The notes: generated by a model from the letters alone, not told the origin. DNA of 64,000 nt from Aquipluma nitroreducens (GCF_009689585.1 NZ_AP018694.1:4021501-4085500), one strand, 5' to 3'. Counted from the first letter of the stretch, positions 35,711 through 44,997 are shown. Numbers and translations are program-made.

Positions 35711-36433
35711 TCAGAAAACTTCGACCTTGCTTTTGTTAGTTTCGAGCAGTCCTTTGATCTTCGAGGCTTGGCAAATTAGCGAAATTACATTTTCAATTCT
35801 CATTCGGGCTAAGTTAATTGTCAGATCAAATTCTTCAGTAGGCGTGTGATCGCCAGCAATGTGTTTCCTGAAATTCTCACGTTCTTTCTCTGTTTTTTCA
35901 ATAAAATCAACCGCTTCTCTGAGGTTTAGTCTATTCTTTTCCATGATTTGTTTGATTCGCCAATCGAGTGGTGCGGTCAATTTGACAAGTAGCGATTTTT
36001 CAATGTCCTTGGTAATAATATGACCAGCTCGTCCAACAATTATGCAGAATCCATCGTTAGCGAAGCTAAGTTCCAAATCAATAAGGGTTTTGCTGATTTT
36101 TCGGTCGCTTTTAAATCTTTTCTCACTGAAGGCTGATAAAACATCATCAATCAGACCTCGATCCCCCTCTTTTAAATAGTTCCGTAATTTATTCGGATCC
36201 ATGTCTAAACCACGGGCGCTTTCCTGAAGAATTTCTTTGCTTAATACTTTCCATTTCTTGCAAACACATTGTTTGTCAAGTTCATTGGCCAGTTGTTTGG
36301 CAATATTTACGCCCCCGCAGCCAACTTCTCTTGAAATGCAGATTACTGGCCCGGGTTGGCTGCTATGTTCCACATATTTCGGATCATTTTGGTGCAGCCT
36401 CTTGCTTAGGTAAACCATCAAAGTATTGTTCAT
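35711..36433 (-). CDS. Cytidylate kinase-like family protein
   Basis: A 240-residue P-loop kinase-like protein. PVICISREVGCGGVNIAKQLANEL holds a modified Walker A (REVGCGGVNIAK), typical of the cytidylate-kinase-like family (AAK6-type). FCIIVGRAGHIITKD and LVKLTAPLDWRIKQIMEKNRLNLREA follow, as in kinases with a lid. It is not the housekeeping Cmk. The substrate is unknown. Single-gene unit on the minus strand. Confidence 0.88.
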   Translation of the reverse strand: MNNTLMVYLSKRLHQNDPKYVEHSSQPGPVICISREVGCGGVNIAKQLANELDKQCVCKKWKVLSKEILQESARGLDMDPNKLRNYLKEGDRGLIDDVLSAFSEKRFKSDRKISKTLIDLELSFANDGFCIIVGRAGHIITKDIEKSLLVKLTAPLDWRIKQIMEKNRLNLREAVDFIEKTEKERENFRKHIAGDHTPTEEFDLTINLARMRIENVISLICQASKIKGLLETNKSKVEVF

Positions 36434-36605
36434 GGCGCAGAGATTTTTGGTTATTATAAGTTACGAAATATTTCATTTGCGGTTGGAATTTTTCGGATCT
36501 GATTTCATGTTAAATTATATGGTATAAAACATTAGTATGAACTAAATCGTTTCTTATCAAAGGTATTTTTTCTACCTTCCGTAACTAATTTTAAAATTTT
36601 AATGC

Positions 36606-37994
36606 ATGTTTAGTTCAGATACATATATTACTCGTCGCCGATATTTAAAACACAATATATCAGAAGGCTTAATTGTTCTTCTTGGGAATGTTGATGTTCC
36701 GATGAATTATACTGATAATACTTATTATTTTAGGCAAGATAGTTCATTTTTATACTTTTTTGGGCTTGATTTTCAGCGATTGGCAGGTATTATCGATGCT
36801 GATTCGGGTGACGAAATTATTTTTGGAGACGATGTAAGTATTGAAGATATTATATGGATGGGACCTCAGGTTTCATTAAAGGAGAAAGCCGCCAGAGTAG
36901 GAATTACCAAAACAGATTCCTACAAAAATCTTCAGATGATTATTGATAAGGCTATCCGGTCGGGCCGGAAAATACATTTTCTGCCGCCATATCGTGCCGA
37001 AAATAAACTTTTGCTCAGCGATCTTTTTGGAATTTCTCCGTCAAAATTAGCTTCGTATTCTTCGCTTGAATTGATAAAAGCGATAGTCTCTTTGCGGTCG
37101 GTGAAAGAGGAACAGGAAATAACTGAGATTCGGAAAGCCTGTGCGGTTGGTTACCAAATGCATGTTACTGCCATGAAAATGGCTAAAGCTGGGGTTCAGG
37201 AACAAACCATTGCCGGAACTATCGAAGGAATAGCCAATTCAGGAGGAGGAATGGTTTCGTTTCCGGTTATTTTATCGCAGAACGGTGAAACACTTCACAA
37301 CCACGATCATTCGCAAATGTTGAAGGATGGACGGTTATTGCTGGTTGATGCCGGTGCTGAAATCGGATCACATTATGCATCTGATTTTACGAGAACCGTT
37401 CCGGTTAGTGGAAAATTTACCCAAAAGCAGCGTGAAATTTACGAGATTGTTTTGGCTGCAAACAACAGAGGTCGCGAATTAACCAAGCCTGGTACAACTT
37501 ATTTATCAGTTCATTTGGCGGCTGCCGAAGTTATTGCTTCAGGCCTGAAAGATTTAGGCCTGATGAAAGGCGATGTTAAGGAAGCCGTCAGGAATGGGGC
37601 ACATGCTTTATTTATGCCTCATGGATTGGGGCATATGCTTGGTTTAGACGTTCATGATATGGAAGATTTGGGACAGATTTATGTGGGATATGACGACGAA
37701 ACCCGGCCAGTTGATCAGTTTGGGACTGCTTATGTACGCATGGGACGGAAACTTCAATCTGGATTTGTTATAACCAATGAACCGGGAATCTACTTTATTC
37801 CGGCATTGATCGAAAAATGGAAGGCCGAGAAAATAAATACTGATTTTATCAACTTCGATCGACTTTCTGGTTATCTGGATTTTGGCGGAATTCGACTTGA
37901 AGACGATATTTTGGTTACTGAAAACGGAAGCGAAATCATTGGAGATCGGATACCAGTTACCCCGGATGAAATTGAGGATTTGATGAAGTTATAG
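36606..37994 (+). CDS. Aminopeptidase P family metallopeptidase (M24B)
   Basis: A 462-residue Xaa-Pro aminopeptidase. The N-terminal creatinase-like domain (YYFRQDSSFLYFFGLDF) is followed by a pita-bread fold with the metal ligands of M24: DAGAEIGSHYASDFTRTVPV (two Asp), HALFMPHGLGHMLGLDVHDME (His), VITNEPGIYFIP (Glu) and GGIRLEDDILVTENG (Glu). It lacks a signal peptide, so it is cytosolic, and removes N-terminal residues before proline. Confidence 0.93.
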   Translation: MFSSDTYITRRRYLKHNISEGLIVLLGNVDVPMNYTDNTYYFRQDSSFLYFFGLDFQRLAGIIDADSGDEIIFGDDVSIEDIIWMGPQVSLKEKAARVGITKTDSYKNLQMIIDKAIRSGRKIHFLPPYRAENKLLLSDLFGISPSKLASYSSLELIKAIVSLRSVKEEQEITEIRKACAVGYQMHVTAMKMAKAGVQEQTIAGTIEGIANSGGGMVSFPVILSQNGETLHNHDHSQMLKDGRLLLVDAGAEIGSHYASDFTRTVPVSGKFTQKQREIYEIVLAANNRGRELTKPGTTYLSVHLAAAEVIASGLKDLGLMKGDVKEAVRNGAHALFMPHGLGHMLGLDVHDMEDLGQIYVGYDDETRPVDQFGTAYVRMGRKLQSGFVITNEPGIYFIPALIEKWKAEKINTDFINFDRLSGYLDFGGIRLEDDILVTENGSEIIGDRIPVTPDEIEDLMKL

Positions 37995-38040
37995 ACTTCC
38001 GATTCCGATATAATCAATTAGAATTATCGAAATTGAATTG

Positions 38041-38070
38041 TAGCCCGTCTCTGATCGCAGAAACGGGCTA
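38041..38070. terminator. Bidirectional terminator between aminopeptidase P and holin genes
   Basis: TAGCCCGT (38041-38048) pairs with ACGGGCTA (38063-38070), extended by two pairs with one mismatch. It lies between convergent genes. Confidence 0.6.
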
Positions 38071-38076
38071 TTAATT

Positions 38077-38571
38077 TTAGGTCGTCTCTTTTTTAAATTG
38101 ATTGGCAAGAGTATGCGCTTTGGCCGCACTGCCTGCCGATGATCCAAAGTAGTAACTGTATATTTGAGTTAGGGTGGCACTTAAAACGCCCAGAATATAA
38201 AGTATAACATCTTTTTTTTCTGCTGGCAATTCCTGTTTGGAAAAGACGAGTACAAAAAAGAGTCCCAATGTTATAACAGTGGTTCCTAGTGCCAAGTAAG
38301 GTGCGACATTTTTTGCAAGTTGGGTGGCATATTCGCTGGTCTGCACCTGAACCTCGCGCTGACGGGCACTGTTGAGGTCTCCAAGGATCATTTGCTGCTC
38401 TTCGTTCGAAAGTTTTTGCATATCCAATTGAAACTGCATCTCCGACTTTCTTATTTCATTATCGAGCGACATTTTTTCTTCCTTGGTTGTAATCACATTA
38501 TCGAGCACTTTGCCCACCGAATCGACAAGCGTACCGGCTCCTCCTGAAAATAGGTTTTGTAGAAATCCCAT
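38077..38571 (-). CDS. Putative holin of the GTA-type (3TM holin-like)
   Basis: A 164-residue protein. A helical, charged N-terminal half (about 30-85, coiled-coil-like) is followed by two membrane helices (about 88-111 and 119-143). It ends in YYFGSSAGSAAKAH, which matches the tail of the 'holin of 3TMs, for gene-transfer release' family (from memory). It lies 79 bp downstream of an endolysin-like gene. Together they form a lysis cassette. No other phage gene is visible nearby. Confidence 0.75.
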   Translation of the reverse strand: MGFLQNLFSGGAGTLVDSVGKVLDNVITTKEEKMSLDNEIRKSEMQFQLDMQKLSNEEQQMILGDLNSARQREVQVQTSEYATQLAKNVAPYLALGTTVITLGLFFVLVFSKQELPAEKKDVILYILGVLSATLTQIYSYYFGSSAGSAAKAHTLANQFKKETT

Positions 38572-38650
38572 GATTGTTTGATTTACTATTTCGATATTTA
38601 CGATTTACGATTGAGGGAACAAAAGCGCAAATCGTCTAATTGTAAATAAA

Positions 38651-39187
38651 TTAGGCGTTTTCGCCTAAAGCTCTGATTACCCAGCCATAGAAGTATTTCC
38701 GGCTGGTCGGTCTTTTCTTTACGATATTTACATAGCGGGCAATTTTAGCAACTGTAAAGGATGCCAAAAAATGTTCGGGATCAAAGTTGTTGATTGCTGA
38801 GATTGAATTTGGTCCGATCACCCCGTCAGATTTGGCGCCAACCACCATCTGCGCCAACGAAGCACTTGTTCCAACACCAGCATTGACGCCAAAATCAAAG
38901 ATCGAATTGGCGATTTCCTGATTAGCAATTTGATCACCGTTTATTTTATCCCAGAAAGTGACCCGATAGAAGTCGGATATGTTTTGCTGAAGTTCGGGAT
39001 CTTTGTCGAGGTTGGCCGGAAAACCAGTCTGCCGTTTCAAAATATCGACTTTTGTCCATCCGTCCCATTTGCTGAAAATCTTGCGGGCTACACCTTTATA
39101 GGTTTCGCCTCCCGGATCATCCGGATCGTTGCCATAGCCTCCTTCGTGAGCTATCATCAACTGAAATGCTTGAGTAAAATCAGCCAT
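38651..39187 (-). CDS. Glycoside hydrolase family 108 endolysin-like muramidase
   Basis: A 178-residue lysozyme-like protein. The N-terminal GH108 motif AHEGGYGNDPDDPGGETYKG includes the probable catalytic Glu15. The C-terminal part (ANSIFDFGVNAGVGTSASLAQMVVGAKSDGVIGPNSISAIN) is the family's peptidoglycan-binding domain. It would cut the glycan chain of peptidoglycan. There is no signal peptide, so a holin is needed for export, and one follows. It lies downstream of a large palindrome. Confidence 0.88.
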   Translation of the reverse strand: MADFTQAFQLMIAHEGGYGNDPDDPGGETYKGVARKIFSKWDGWTKVDILKRQTGFPANLDKDPELQQNISDFYRVTFWDKINGDQIANQEIANSIFDFGVNAGVGTSASLAQMVVGAKSDGVIGPNSISAINNFDPEHFLASFTVAKIARYVNIVKKRPTSRKYFYGWVIRALGENA

Positions 39188-39196
39188 AAGAATTGT

Positions 39197-39271
39197 GTTT
39201 TAAGTGAAACCAATCATACCTCATAAATAACAAAAGACAAATTTGTCTTTTGTTATTTATTCACTTAAAAC
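39197..39271. repeat. 38-bp perfect palindrome with outer inverted repeat
   Basis: The core 39223-39260 is perfect: left arm ATAAATAACAAAAGACAAA (39223-39241), right arm its exact reverse complement (39242-39260). An outer arm GTTTTAAGTGA (39197-39207) matches TCACTTAAAAC (39261-39271), offset by 15 extra bases on the left only. It lies 10-84 bp upstream of the endolysin start codon. No long T-run follows, so a terminator is not certain. An operator or cruciform is possible. Confidence 0.8.
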
Positions 39272-39445
39272 TGAAAAGGTTACCCTCGCTCTTATTAATT
39301 CTTTCAAATCCAGTATTCTGTAGATTTTGCGGAGTAATACTTTTATTTAAATTATTATGTTTTCCCTTTGTGTTTTTCAATAGGATTAGTCAAAGTAATG
39401 TTCTTTTGTGGTTTATAATGAGTTGTTTATAAGCTATTTGGTGGG

Positions 39446-40084
39446 TTAAAAAATACTTTGTTCGATAAATATCCCGAAATTAGTGAAGCTCTTGTAATTT
39501 GGGCCAACCTGTTCCAACCCTGCCGCAATTCCGACTTGAGTATTCCTAAATCCAAGACCCAGACGAAGATCCTGCATGTTTTTAATGTTTCCATCGCCAT
39601 TAAATAGAAATAGACTTTGGATACCAGCAACAAAGTTTAACTTTTCATTGATCTTTGGGGTCAGTTGTAAAATCGAAAATATATCGCCTTCATTTCTACT
39701 ATCTCTAAAGTTGATCCTTGGTGATAGTAATAGGAACAAGCTTTTCTTATTCAATTTGTATTGCATCCCGGCAGTGGGCAAAAAACCAGTTTTGCCGGTA
39801 TAAAGACCACCACCAGTTATCCTGAAATTTTTAATGGGCTCGAAAAATACCAAATCTTGTAGCATTAAATCATTCTCGCTGTTATGGAGATAGTCGAACT
39901 GGAGAATATTGATGTGGAAAATACCAAACTTTGATGTTTGACTGAAATTTTTACTGACAATCATCTTTAAAGTTCCATACTTATCTCCCAACATCAATTC
40001 TGCAGGGATGGGTTGTGCTTTAGCCATGAATCCAGTCAAGATCAAGAGAAAAATAATTGGGATAAGTATTTTGCTTCTTTTCAT
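39446..40084 (-). CDS. Outer-membrane beta-barrel-like hypothetical protein
   Basis: A 212-residue protein with a signal peptide ending at AKAQ (about residue 23). The mature part has alternating hydrophobic/polar strands with Gly and aromatic residues (LRLGLGFRNTQVGIAAGL, FTNFGIFIEQSIF) and ends in Phe, as outer-membrane barrels do. The substrate or role is unknown. On the minus strand it lies 112 bp after the next membrane-protein gene. Confidence 0.7.
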   Translation of the reverse strand: MKRSKILIPIIFLLILTGFMAKAQPIPAELMLGDKYGTLKMIVSKNFSQTSKFGIFHINILQFDYLHNSENDLMLQDLVFFEPIKNFRITGGGLYTGKTGFLPTAGMQYKLNKKSLFLLLSPRINFRDSRNEGDIFSILQLTPKINEKLNFVAGIQSLFLFNGDGNIKNMQDLRLGLGFRNTQVGIAAGLEQVGPNYKSFTNFGIFIEQSIF

Positions 40085-40196
40085 ATGTCTATAATTTGCT
40101 TCTTAATTGCCATCTGGAACTCGCCAATTAGTCATCCTCGTGTGGAGGATGTGTTACTCATGGCTCGTTTCATTTGTATAAATTCCAAGGAATAAA

Positions 40197-40772
40197 TTAT
40201 GCAGTTGCAGCTTTCTTTGTGATGAAGTATTGGGCTATAGTGATGTACCATTTAAATCGCTGAACAATGTGGATCAGTATTAACCCAAGTAATATCTGGC
40301 TTGTGATTTCGTGGATCTCTTTGAAATTGATGATATCACGCGGCACAACTTGTGTCCATAGCATTATCCCGGAAACAGCCATTGCGATAAAAAATACGAC
40401 TGTAATCGAAAGCAGTTTGTTTTTTAACAGATGGTCGGTTGAAAAGAGTTTTTTAAACCAACTCCAGTGTTGTATGGTATGTAACAACATCAATGCAAGA
40501 AGTGATAAACCCAGATAAACATGCGTGCTATCTTTTCCATTGACTGGTTCTGAACTAGTTCCTTCACCGCTGATGAGGTCAATTACGTCAGCCTCGTTCA
40601 TGGATCGACTGCTGTATTCAATGAATGAACTCTCTTCCCGGGAATGGCCCCTTCTACCTTCATGTTCTCCTCCTCCGTCAAATAATCCTGTTTGGGCTGT
40701 GATACCAAAACTGATGATCAAAAGTACATTGATCAGGTACTTTAGTTTGAGTGATTTTAATAGTGTTTTCAT
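40197..40772 (-). CDS. Four-helix membrane protein with conserved histidines (DUF4405-like)
   Basis: A 191-residue protein. A hydrophobic first segment (about 12-30) is followed by a charged extracytoplasmic region rich in Gly, His and Glu. Then three helices contain LLALMLLHTIQHWSWFKKLF, VVFFIAMAVSGIMLWTQ and ITSQILLGLILIHIVQRFKWY. The paired histidines in the helices resemble those of b-type cytochrome-like DUF4405 proteins and may bind heme (inference). It is 150 bp downstream of a LytTR regulator gene on the same strand, so it may be its target. Confidence 0.7.
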   Translation of the reverse strand: MKTLLKSLKLKYLINVLLIISFGITAQTGLFDGGGEHEGRRGHSREESSFIEYSSRSMNEADVIDLISGEGTSSEPVNGKDSTHVYLGLSLLALMLLHTIQHWSWFKKLFSTDHLLKNKLLSITVVFFIAMAVSGIMLWTQVVPRDIINFKEIHEITSQILLGLILIHIVQRFKWYITIAQYFITKKAATA

Positions 40773-40921
40773 GTTCTTCGCATTTAATAATTGATTTTTT
40801 AGTTTTCCTGTAATACAAACATAAACAGTAAGTACTGCTCTAGTTCGGAATTCTAAATGAAGCGAAGATTTTCAGGAGTGAAATGCTCTTAAATAGAGTT
40901 AAAATGTAATCGGTAATTGGG

Positions 40922-41680
40922 TTACTTTCCGTCGAACCATTCTCTGAATTCGGTTACCCGTGTCCGGCTGATGAGAATTTTTTCAGGAATGGCAACTTTT
41001 AGGTTGATTGATAGTCGGTTGTTGAACCAGAAATCAACTTCTTGAATTGAATTTTTTGAGATGATGAATTGCCTGTTTGCTCTAAAAAAGTCATTTGGAT
41101 TGAGTTTTCCAGCCAATTCATCGAGTGTAAAATCGAGGTTGCATGATTTGCCATCAAAAGCTTTAGCGATTACAATTCCCGAATCGATGTAGATGTAGGC
41201 AATATCGCAGGCTAAAAGAGGAATCATTTTATCGCCTTTTACTGATACCAGAAAATGTGTTTTGTATGATTTCTCTTGTTTCAGGGAGTCGATAAGCTGT
41301 TGGATATCTGACTTGATATTATTAGTTGCTGAAAGTGTTTTTAGTTTGACTATGGCTTTTTCAACAGATTCTTTTGTTATTGGTTTAAGTAAATAGTCGA
41401 TGCTGTTTACCTTGAAGGCTTTGATCGCATATTCGTCATAAGCAGTTGTGAAAATGATGGGACAGGTGATATTTACATGATCAAAAATCTTAAAAGCCGA
41501 CCCGTCAGCAATGTGTATATCCATAAAAACCAGATCGGGTAGGGGATGATTTTCAAACCATGCGACCGAAGATTTGATACTATCTAATATGTCGATTACT
41601 TCAATGTTACCGACTTCGTTCAGCACGCTTACCAGATGTCGTGCTGCTAGCATTTCGTCTTCAATCAAAAGAGCTTTCAT
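40922..41680 (-). CDS. LytTR response regulator of a LytS-type system
   Basis: A 252-residue regulator with receiver (MKALLIEDEMLAARHL, phospho-acceptor Asp54 in VFMDIHIADG, YLLKPIT) and C-terminal LytTR DNA-binding domain (FLVSVKGDKMIPLLACDIAYIY, FFRANRQFIISKNSI). It lies 4 bp downstream of a histidine kinase gene, so this is a matched two-component pair. It probably controls nearby envelope genes. Confidence 0.93.
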   Translation of the reverse strand: MKALLIEDEMLAARHLVSVLNEVGNIEVIDILDSIKSSVAWFENHPLPDLVFMDIHIADGSAFKIFDHVNITCPIIFTTAYDEYAIKAFKVNSIDYLLKPITKESVEKAIVKLKTLSATNNIKSDIQQLIDSLKQEKSYKTHFLVSVKGDKMIPLLACDIAYIYIDSGIVIAKAFDGKSCNLDFTLDELAGKLNPNDFFRANRQFIISKNSIQEVDFWFNNRLSINLKVAIPEKILISRTRVTEFREWFDGK

Positions 41681-41684
41681 CTTT

Positions 41685-42740
41685 TTACGGTTTGATTAAG
41701 GGTACTTCTACTTTAAACTCCTGATCAATCTTAAATATCTGAATGTCATAGTTTCCTAATAGCCGAAAAAGTTTCGACAGGTTGGTCAATCCTATTCCGT
41801 TACCTTCTTCCTGTGTTAGTTTCTCCTGAATTTTATTGCTGACCACGAGAAAGCCATTTTCTGTTGATTGTATTTTAATTTGGAACGGGTATTCTTTGCT
41901 TATTTCATTGTGTTTTACCGCATTTTCAACGAGAGTCTGTATTGTTAACGGTGGAAGTTCGAAGTCTTTAAGTTGATCGTCAATTTTTGTTTCTATGGTT
42001 AGATTAGTGTCGTACCTCATTTTCAAAAGAAAAATATATGATTCGGTAAATTCTAATTCTTCGCTTAAGGCGACGAGTTGTTTACGGTTGCTTTGTAAAG
42101 TATAGCGCAAAACCTGCGAAAGGTGACTGATGTATTGCTTGGCCAATGATGGCGAATCTTCCACAAGTATTTTTAACGCGGTTAGTGAATTGAAAAGAAA
42201 ATGCGGACTGACTTGATTTTTAAGTGATTCAAATTGGCTTTTTAGACTTTCATTTCTCAACTTTTCGTTTTCAACTTCAATGGTCTGCTTTTGAAAGATC
42301 AGTCTCAGAATTAAGATGCTAATTAATACAATTGATGAACAAAAGAAATTTCTAAAGAGTAGATCTTCACCACGTCTATGAATGTAGACCTGAGATTCAA
42401 CTGAATGTTTTGTGATAATAAATAATTGAGCAAAAATGAAAGCGAGTAGAAATGTAAGGACAATCGATGTGGCAATCTTTTTAAAGTTTAACTTGTAATG
42501 GGCATCGAATGGTTTATATAACGGATAGTTCAGAAGAAAAATAAGAAATGCAAGGATGAAGGTTGATAAAAAATCAAAGCTGGCATGCGACAGCGTTAAT
42601 ATTTCGCCATGACGACCCACACCATCATCGAATAAAGTTTGGGCAATCAATGAGAAATGGATTGTCAGGCTTATTGCAAACGACAGAAGCAATGATATCC
42701 AGATGTATTTCTTCGGCATAGTTGTACTCATAATTCTCAA
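41685..42740 (-). CDS. LytS-type sensor histidine kinase
   Basis: A 351-residue membrane kinase. Four hydrophobic segments fill the N-terminal 140 residues. The His_kinase motif QVSPHFLFNSLTALKIL with the phosphorylated His follows a coiled coil. The C-terminal ATPase has an N-box (QTLVENAVKHNEIS) and a glycine box (GNGIGLTNLSKLFRLLG). There is no clear extracytoplasmic sensor domain, so it may sense a membrane signal. It is coupled to the LytTR regulator 4 bp downstream. Confidence 0.93.
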   Translation of the reverse strand: MRIMSTTMPKKYIWISLLLSFAISLTIHFSLIAQTLFDDGVGRHGEILTLSHASFDFLSTFILAFLIFLLNYPLYKPFDAHYKLNFKKIATSIVLTFLLAFIFAQLFIITKHSVESQVYIHRRGEDLLFRNFFCSSIVLISILILRLIFQKQTIEVENEKLRNESLKSQFESLKNQVSPHFLFNSLTALKILVEDSPSLAKQYISHLSQVLRYTLQSNRKQLVALSEELEFTESYIFLLKMRYDTNLTIETKIDDQLKDFELPPLTIQTLVENAVKHNEISKEYPFQIKIQSTENGFLVVSNKIQEKLTQEEGNGIGLTNLSKLFRLLGNYDIQIFKIDQEFKVEVPLIKP

Positions 42741-42830
42741 AGGTACAAATAACCAGAAGTCATTTGTGTAGAAAGTGTTTTGAAATGATGAATTGTGAGG
42801 TTGAAATGATAAAAAACAGAACTGAAATAA

Positions 42831-42865
42831 AAAGACCCGCTTCGCAAGTACGAAACGGGTCTTTT
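42831..42865 (-). terminator. Terminator after the M3 peptidase genes
   Basis: A 15-bp stem with one mismatch (AAAAGACCCGCTTCG with CGAAACGGGTCTTTT). On the minus strand it is followed by a T-rich stretch, 24 bp past the stop of the distal M3 gene. Confidence 0.7.
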
Positions 42866-42888
42866 CCCTGAGAGAATATCTGGTGTGT

Positions 42889-44997
42889 TTATTTCAAACC
42901 TTTGCGTTTCAAAAGCGGTTCTATCGAAGGCTCCTGACCACGGAAGTTTTTGTAAATAGTCATTCCTTCGTCCGATCCTGATTTGGTTAACAAGGTGCGG
43001 AATCTGGCCGCAATTTCAGGATTAAAAATATTACCGCTTTGTTTGAATGCATCGAAAGCATCGGCATCGAGCACGGCAGCCCAGGTGTACACATAGTAAC
43101 CGGCTGAATAACCTCCGGAGAAGATGTGCGAGAAGTAGGTACTACGGTAGCGGGGAGCAATTTCTTTAATCAAGCCGATTTTATCCATTGCAGCTTTTTC
43201 AAAGGCTTCAACATCTCCGTTGAACGGAATCGTGTGCCAGTCCATATCGAGTAACGAAGCAGCCAGTAATTCAACGGTTTCAAATCCCTGATTAAATTGC
43301 GCGCTTTTTTCGAGTTTGCTAATCAATTGTTGCGGAATCACTTCTCCGGTTTTATAGTGTTTGGCGTACACGCTAAGCACTTCAGGCTCTGATGCCCAGT
43401 TTTCCATGATTTGCGAAGGAAGTTCAACAAAGTCGTTCGGAACACTTCCGGCAGTGCGACGGTATGGCCCGTCTGTAAATAAGGCATGAAGCGCATGTCC
43501 TGATTCGTGGAACAAGGTGGTTACTTCTTCAAAACTCAATAAGGCCGGAACATCTCCGGAAGGGCGGGTGAAGTTGCAAACGATGGAAACCACAGGAGTA
43601 ATCATTTTGCCGTCTTTGTACGATTGGCTGCGGAAAGAAGTACACCAGGCTCCATTGCTTTTTCCAGCGCGTGGATGAAAATCCATATAGAAAATACCAA
43701 TGTGCCTGCCATCGGCTTCCTGAACTTCGTAAGTCATAACTTCAGGATCGTAAATCGGCAAGTCAGTTCTTTTTATGAATTTGATTCCGTAAAGTTTGTT
43801 GGCGGTGTAAATCATGCCGTCGATCACATTTTCGAGCTTGAAATAAGGCTTCAACTGAGCTTCATCCAGATCGTATTTGGCTTTGCGAACTTTTTCGGCA
43901 TAAAACCACCAGTCCCACATGTCCAGTTTAAATTTTCCGCCTTCTTTGTCAATCATGGCTTGCATATCATCACGTTCTTTTTTTGCACGTTCAAGTGCCG
44001 GAGTCCAGAGCTTCATCAGAAGTTCGTTTACCTTTTCAGGCGTTTTAGCCATATTAACATCAACAACATAAGCTGCCCAGTTATTAAAACCAAGTAGTTT
44101 TGCTTTCTGTTCGCGTAATTTTACCAGTTTGCCAAGAACTTCTTTGTTGTCGTTGGCATTCCCGTTATTGCCCCGCATGAGGTAACCTTTATACAATTTT
44201 TCGCGAAGAGCCCGGTTTTCGGCAAACTGGAGGAATGGAAGCATGCTTGGTTTTTGTAGGGTAAAGACCCATTTACCATCGAGACTGTCTGCTTTAGCCA
44301 GATCGGCAGCAGCAGAAACAACATCGGCGGGCAAACCTTTCAGATCGGCTTCATTGTCGATTACCAACTTGAAGTTTTTATTGGTCTCGGCTAATGCATT
44401 TTCACCGAATTTAAGTTCGGCCATCGAAAGTTCGTCGTTTAGCTTGCGGAGTTCGGCCTGTTTATCTTCAGGTAAATTTGCGCCGCTGCGTTCAAAGTCC
44501 TGATAATATTTTTCAACAACCCGAATTTGCTCGGCATCAAGATTTAAATCATTGCGTTTTTCGTAAACCGCTTTTACACGTTTGAAGAGGTCTTTATTCA
44601 GCATGATGTTGTCGCGGTGCGCCGAAAGTTTTGGAGTGATTTCGCGCGCCAGAGCCTGCATTTCGTCGTTGGTATTGGCCGAGTTCAGGTTAAAAAATAC
44701 ATTCCCAACATTGTTCAGCAAATCACCCGACAAATCAAAAGCTAAAATCGTATTATTAAAAGTAGCTTCTTCTTTGTTGTCGGTAATTGCTTTTATTTCA
44801 GCGATCTGATCCGCAATTCCGGCATCAACGGCTGGCATGTAATGTTCCAGCTTGATTTCGTTGAATGGCGGAACCTGAAACGGAGTTGTGTACTCTTTAA
44901 AGAATGGATTGTTCATGTCTTTTTTTACTTCTTTGGCTGTGTTGCAGGCATTTAAAATCAATGCAAGTGCAATAAGCGATAAACCGATTTTCTTCAT
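42889..44997 (-). CDS. M3-family metallopeptidase, lipoprotein, paralogue 1
   Basis: A 702-residue peptidyl-dipeptidase-like enzyme (Dcp/oligopeptidase A type). The signal peptide has a lipobox ILNAC (about Cys18), so it is lipid-anchored. The mature part has NPFFKEYTTPFQVPPFNEIKLEHY and the zinc site HESGH at His497-Glu498-His501, with a downstream Glu in the ENWASEPEVL region. It cleaves short peptides. It lies 29 bp downstream of a very similar M3 gene and is probably co-transcribed. Confidence 0.95.
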   Translation of the reverse strand: MKKIGLSLIALALILNACNTAKEVKKDMNNPFFKEYTTPFQVPPFNEIKLEHYMPAVDAGIADQIAEIKAITDNKEEATFNNTILAFDLSGDLLNNVGNVFFNLNSANTNDEMQALAREITPKLSAHRDNIMLNKDLFKRVKAVYEKRNDLNLDAEQIRVVEKYYQDFERSGANLPEDKQAELRKLNDELSMAELKFGENALAETNKNFKLVIDNEADLKGLPADVVSAAADLAKADSLDGKWVFTLQKPSMLPFLQFAENRALREKLYKGYLMRGNNGNANDNKEVLGKLVKLREQKAKLLGFNNWAAYVVDVNMAKTPEKVNELLMKLWTPALERAKKERDDMQAMIDKEGGKFKLDMWDWWFYAEKVRKAKYDLDEAQLKPYFKLENVIDGMIYTANKLYGIKFIKRTDLPIYDPEVMTYEVQEADGRHIGIFYMDFHPRAGKSNGAWCTSFRSQSYKDGKMITPVVSIVCNFTRPSGDVPALLSFEEVTTLFHESGHALHALFTDGPYRRTAGSVPNDFVELPSQIMENWASEPEVLSVYAKHYKTGEVIPQQLISKLEKSAQFNQGFETVELLAASLLDMDWHTIPFNGDVEAFEKAAMDKIGLIKEIAPRYRSTYFSHIFSGGYSAGYYVYTWAAVLDADAFDAFKQSGNIFNPEIAARFRTLLTKSGSDEGMTIYKNFRGQEPSIEPLLKRKGLK

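Noticed and set aside
38077-39187. Complete prophage
   Set aside because: Only lysis genes are present. No structural, integration or replication genes nearby.
39250-39432. 60-residue hydrophobic plus-strand frame
   Set aside because: It starts inside the large palindrome, has no family resemblance, and is biased by AT-rich composition.
43624-44097. 157-residue plus-strand frame antisense to M3 paralogue 1, and a similar one at 45744-46256 in paralogue 2
   Set aside because: They resemble each other only because the sense genes are duplicates. No start signal or known family.
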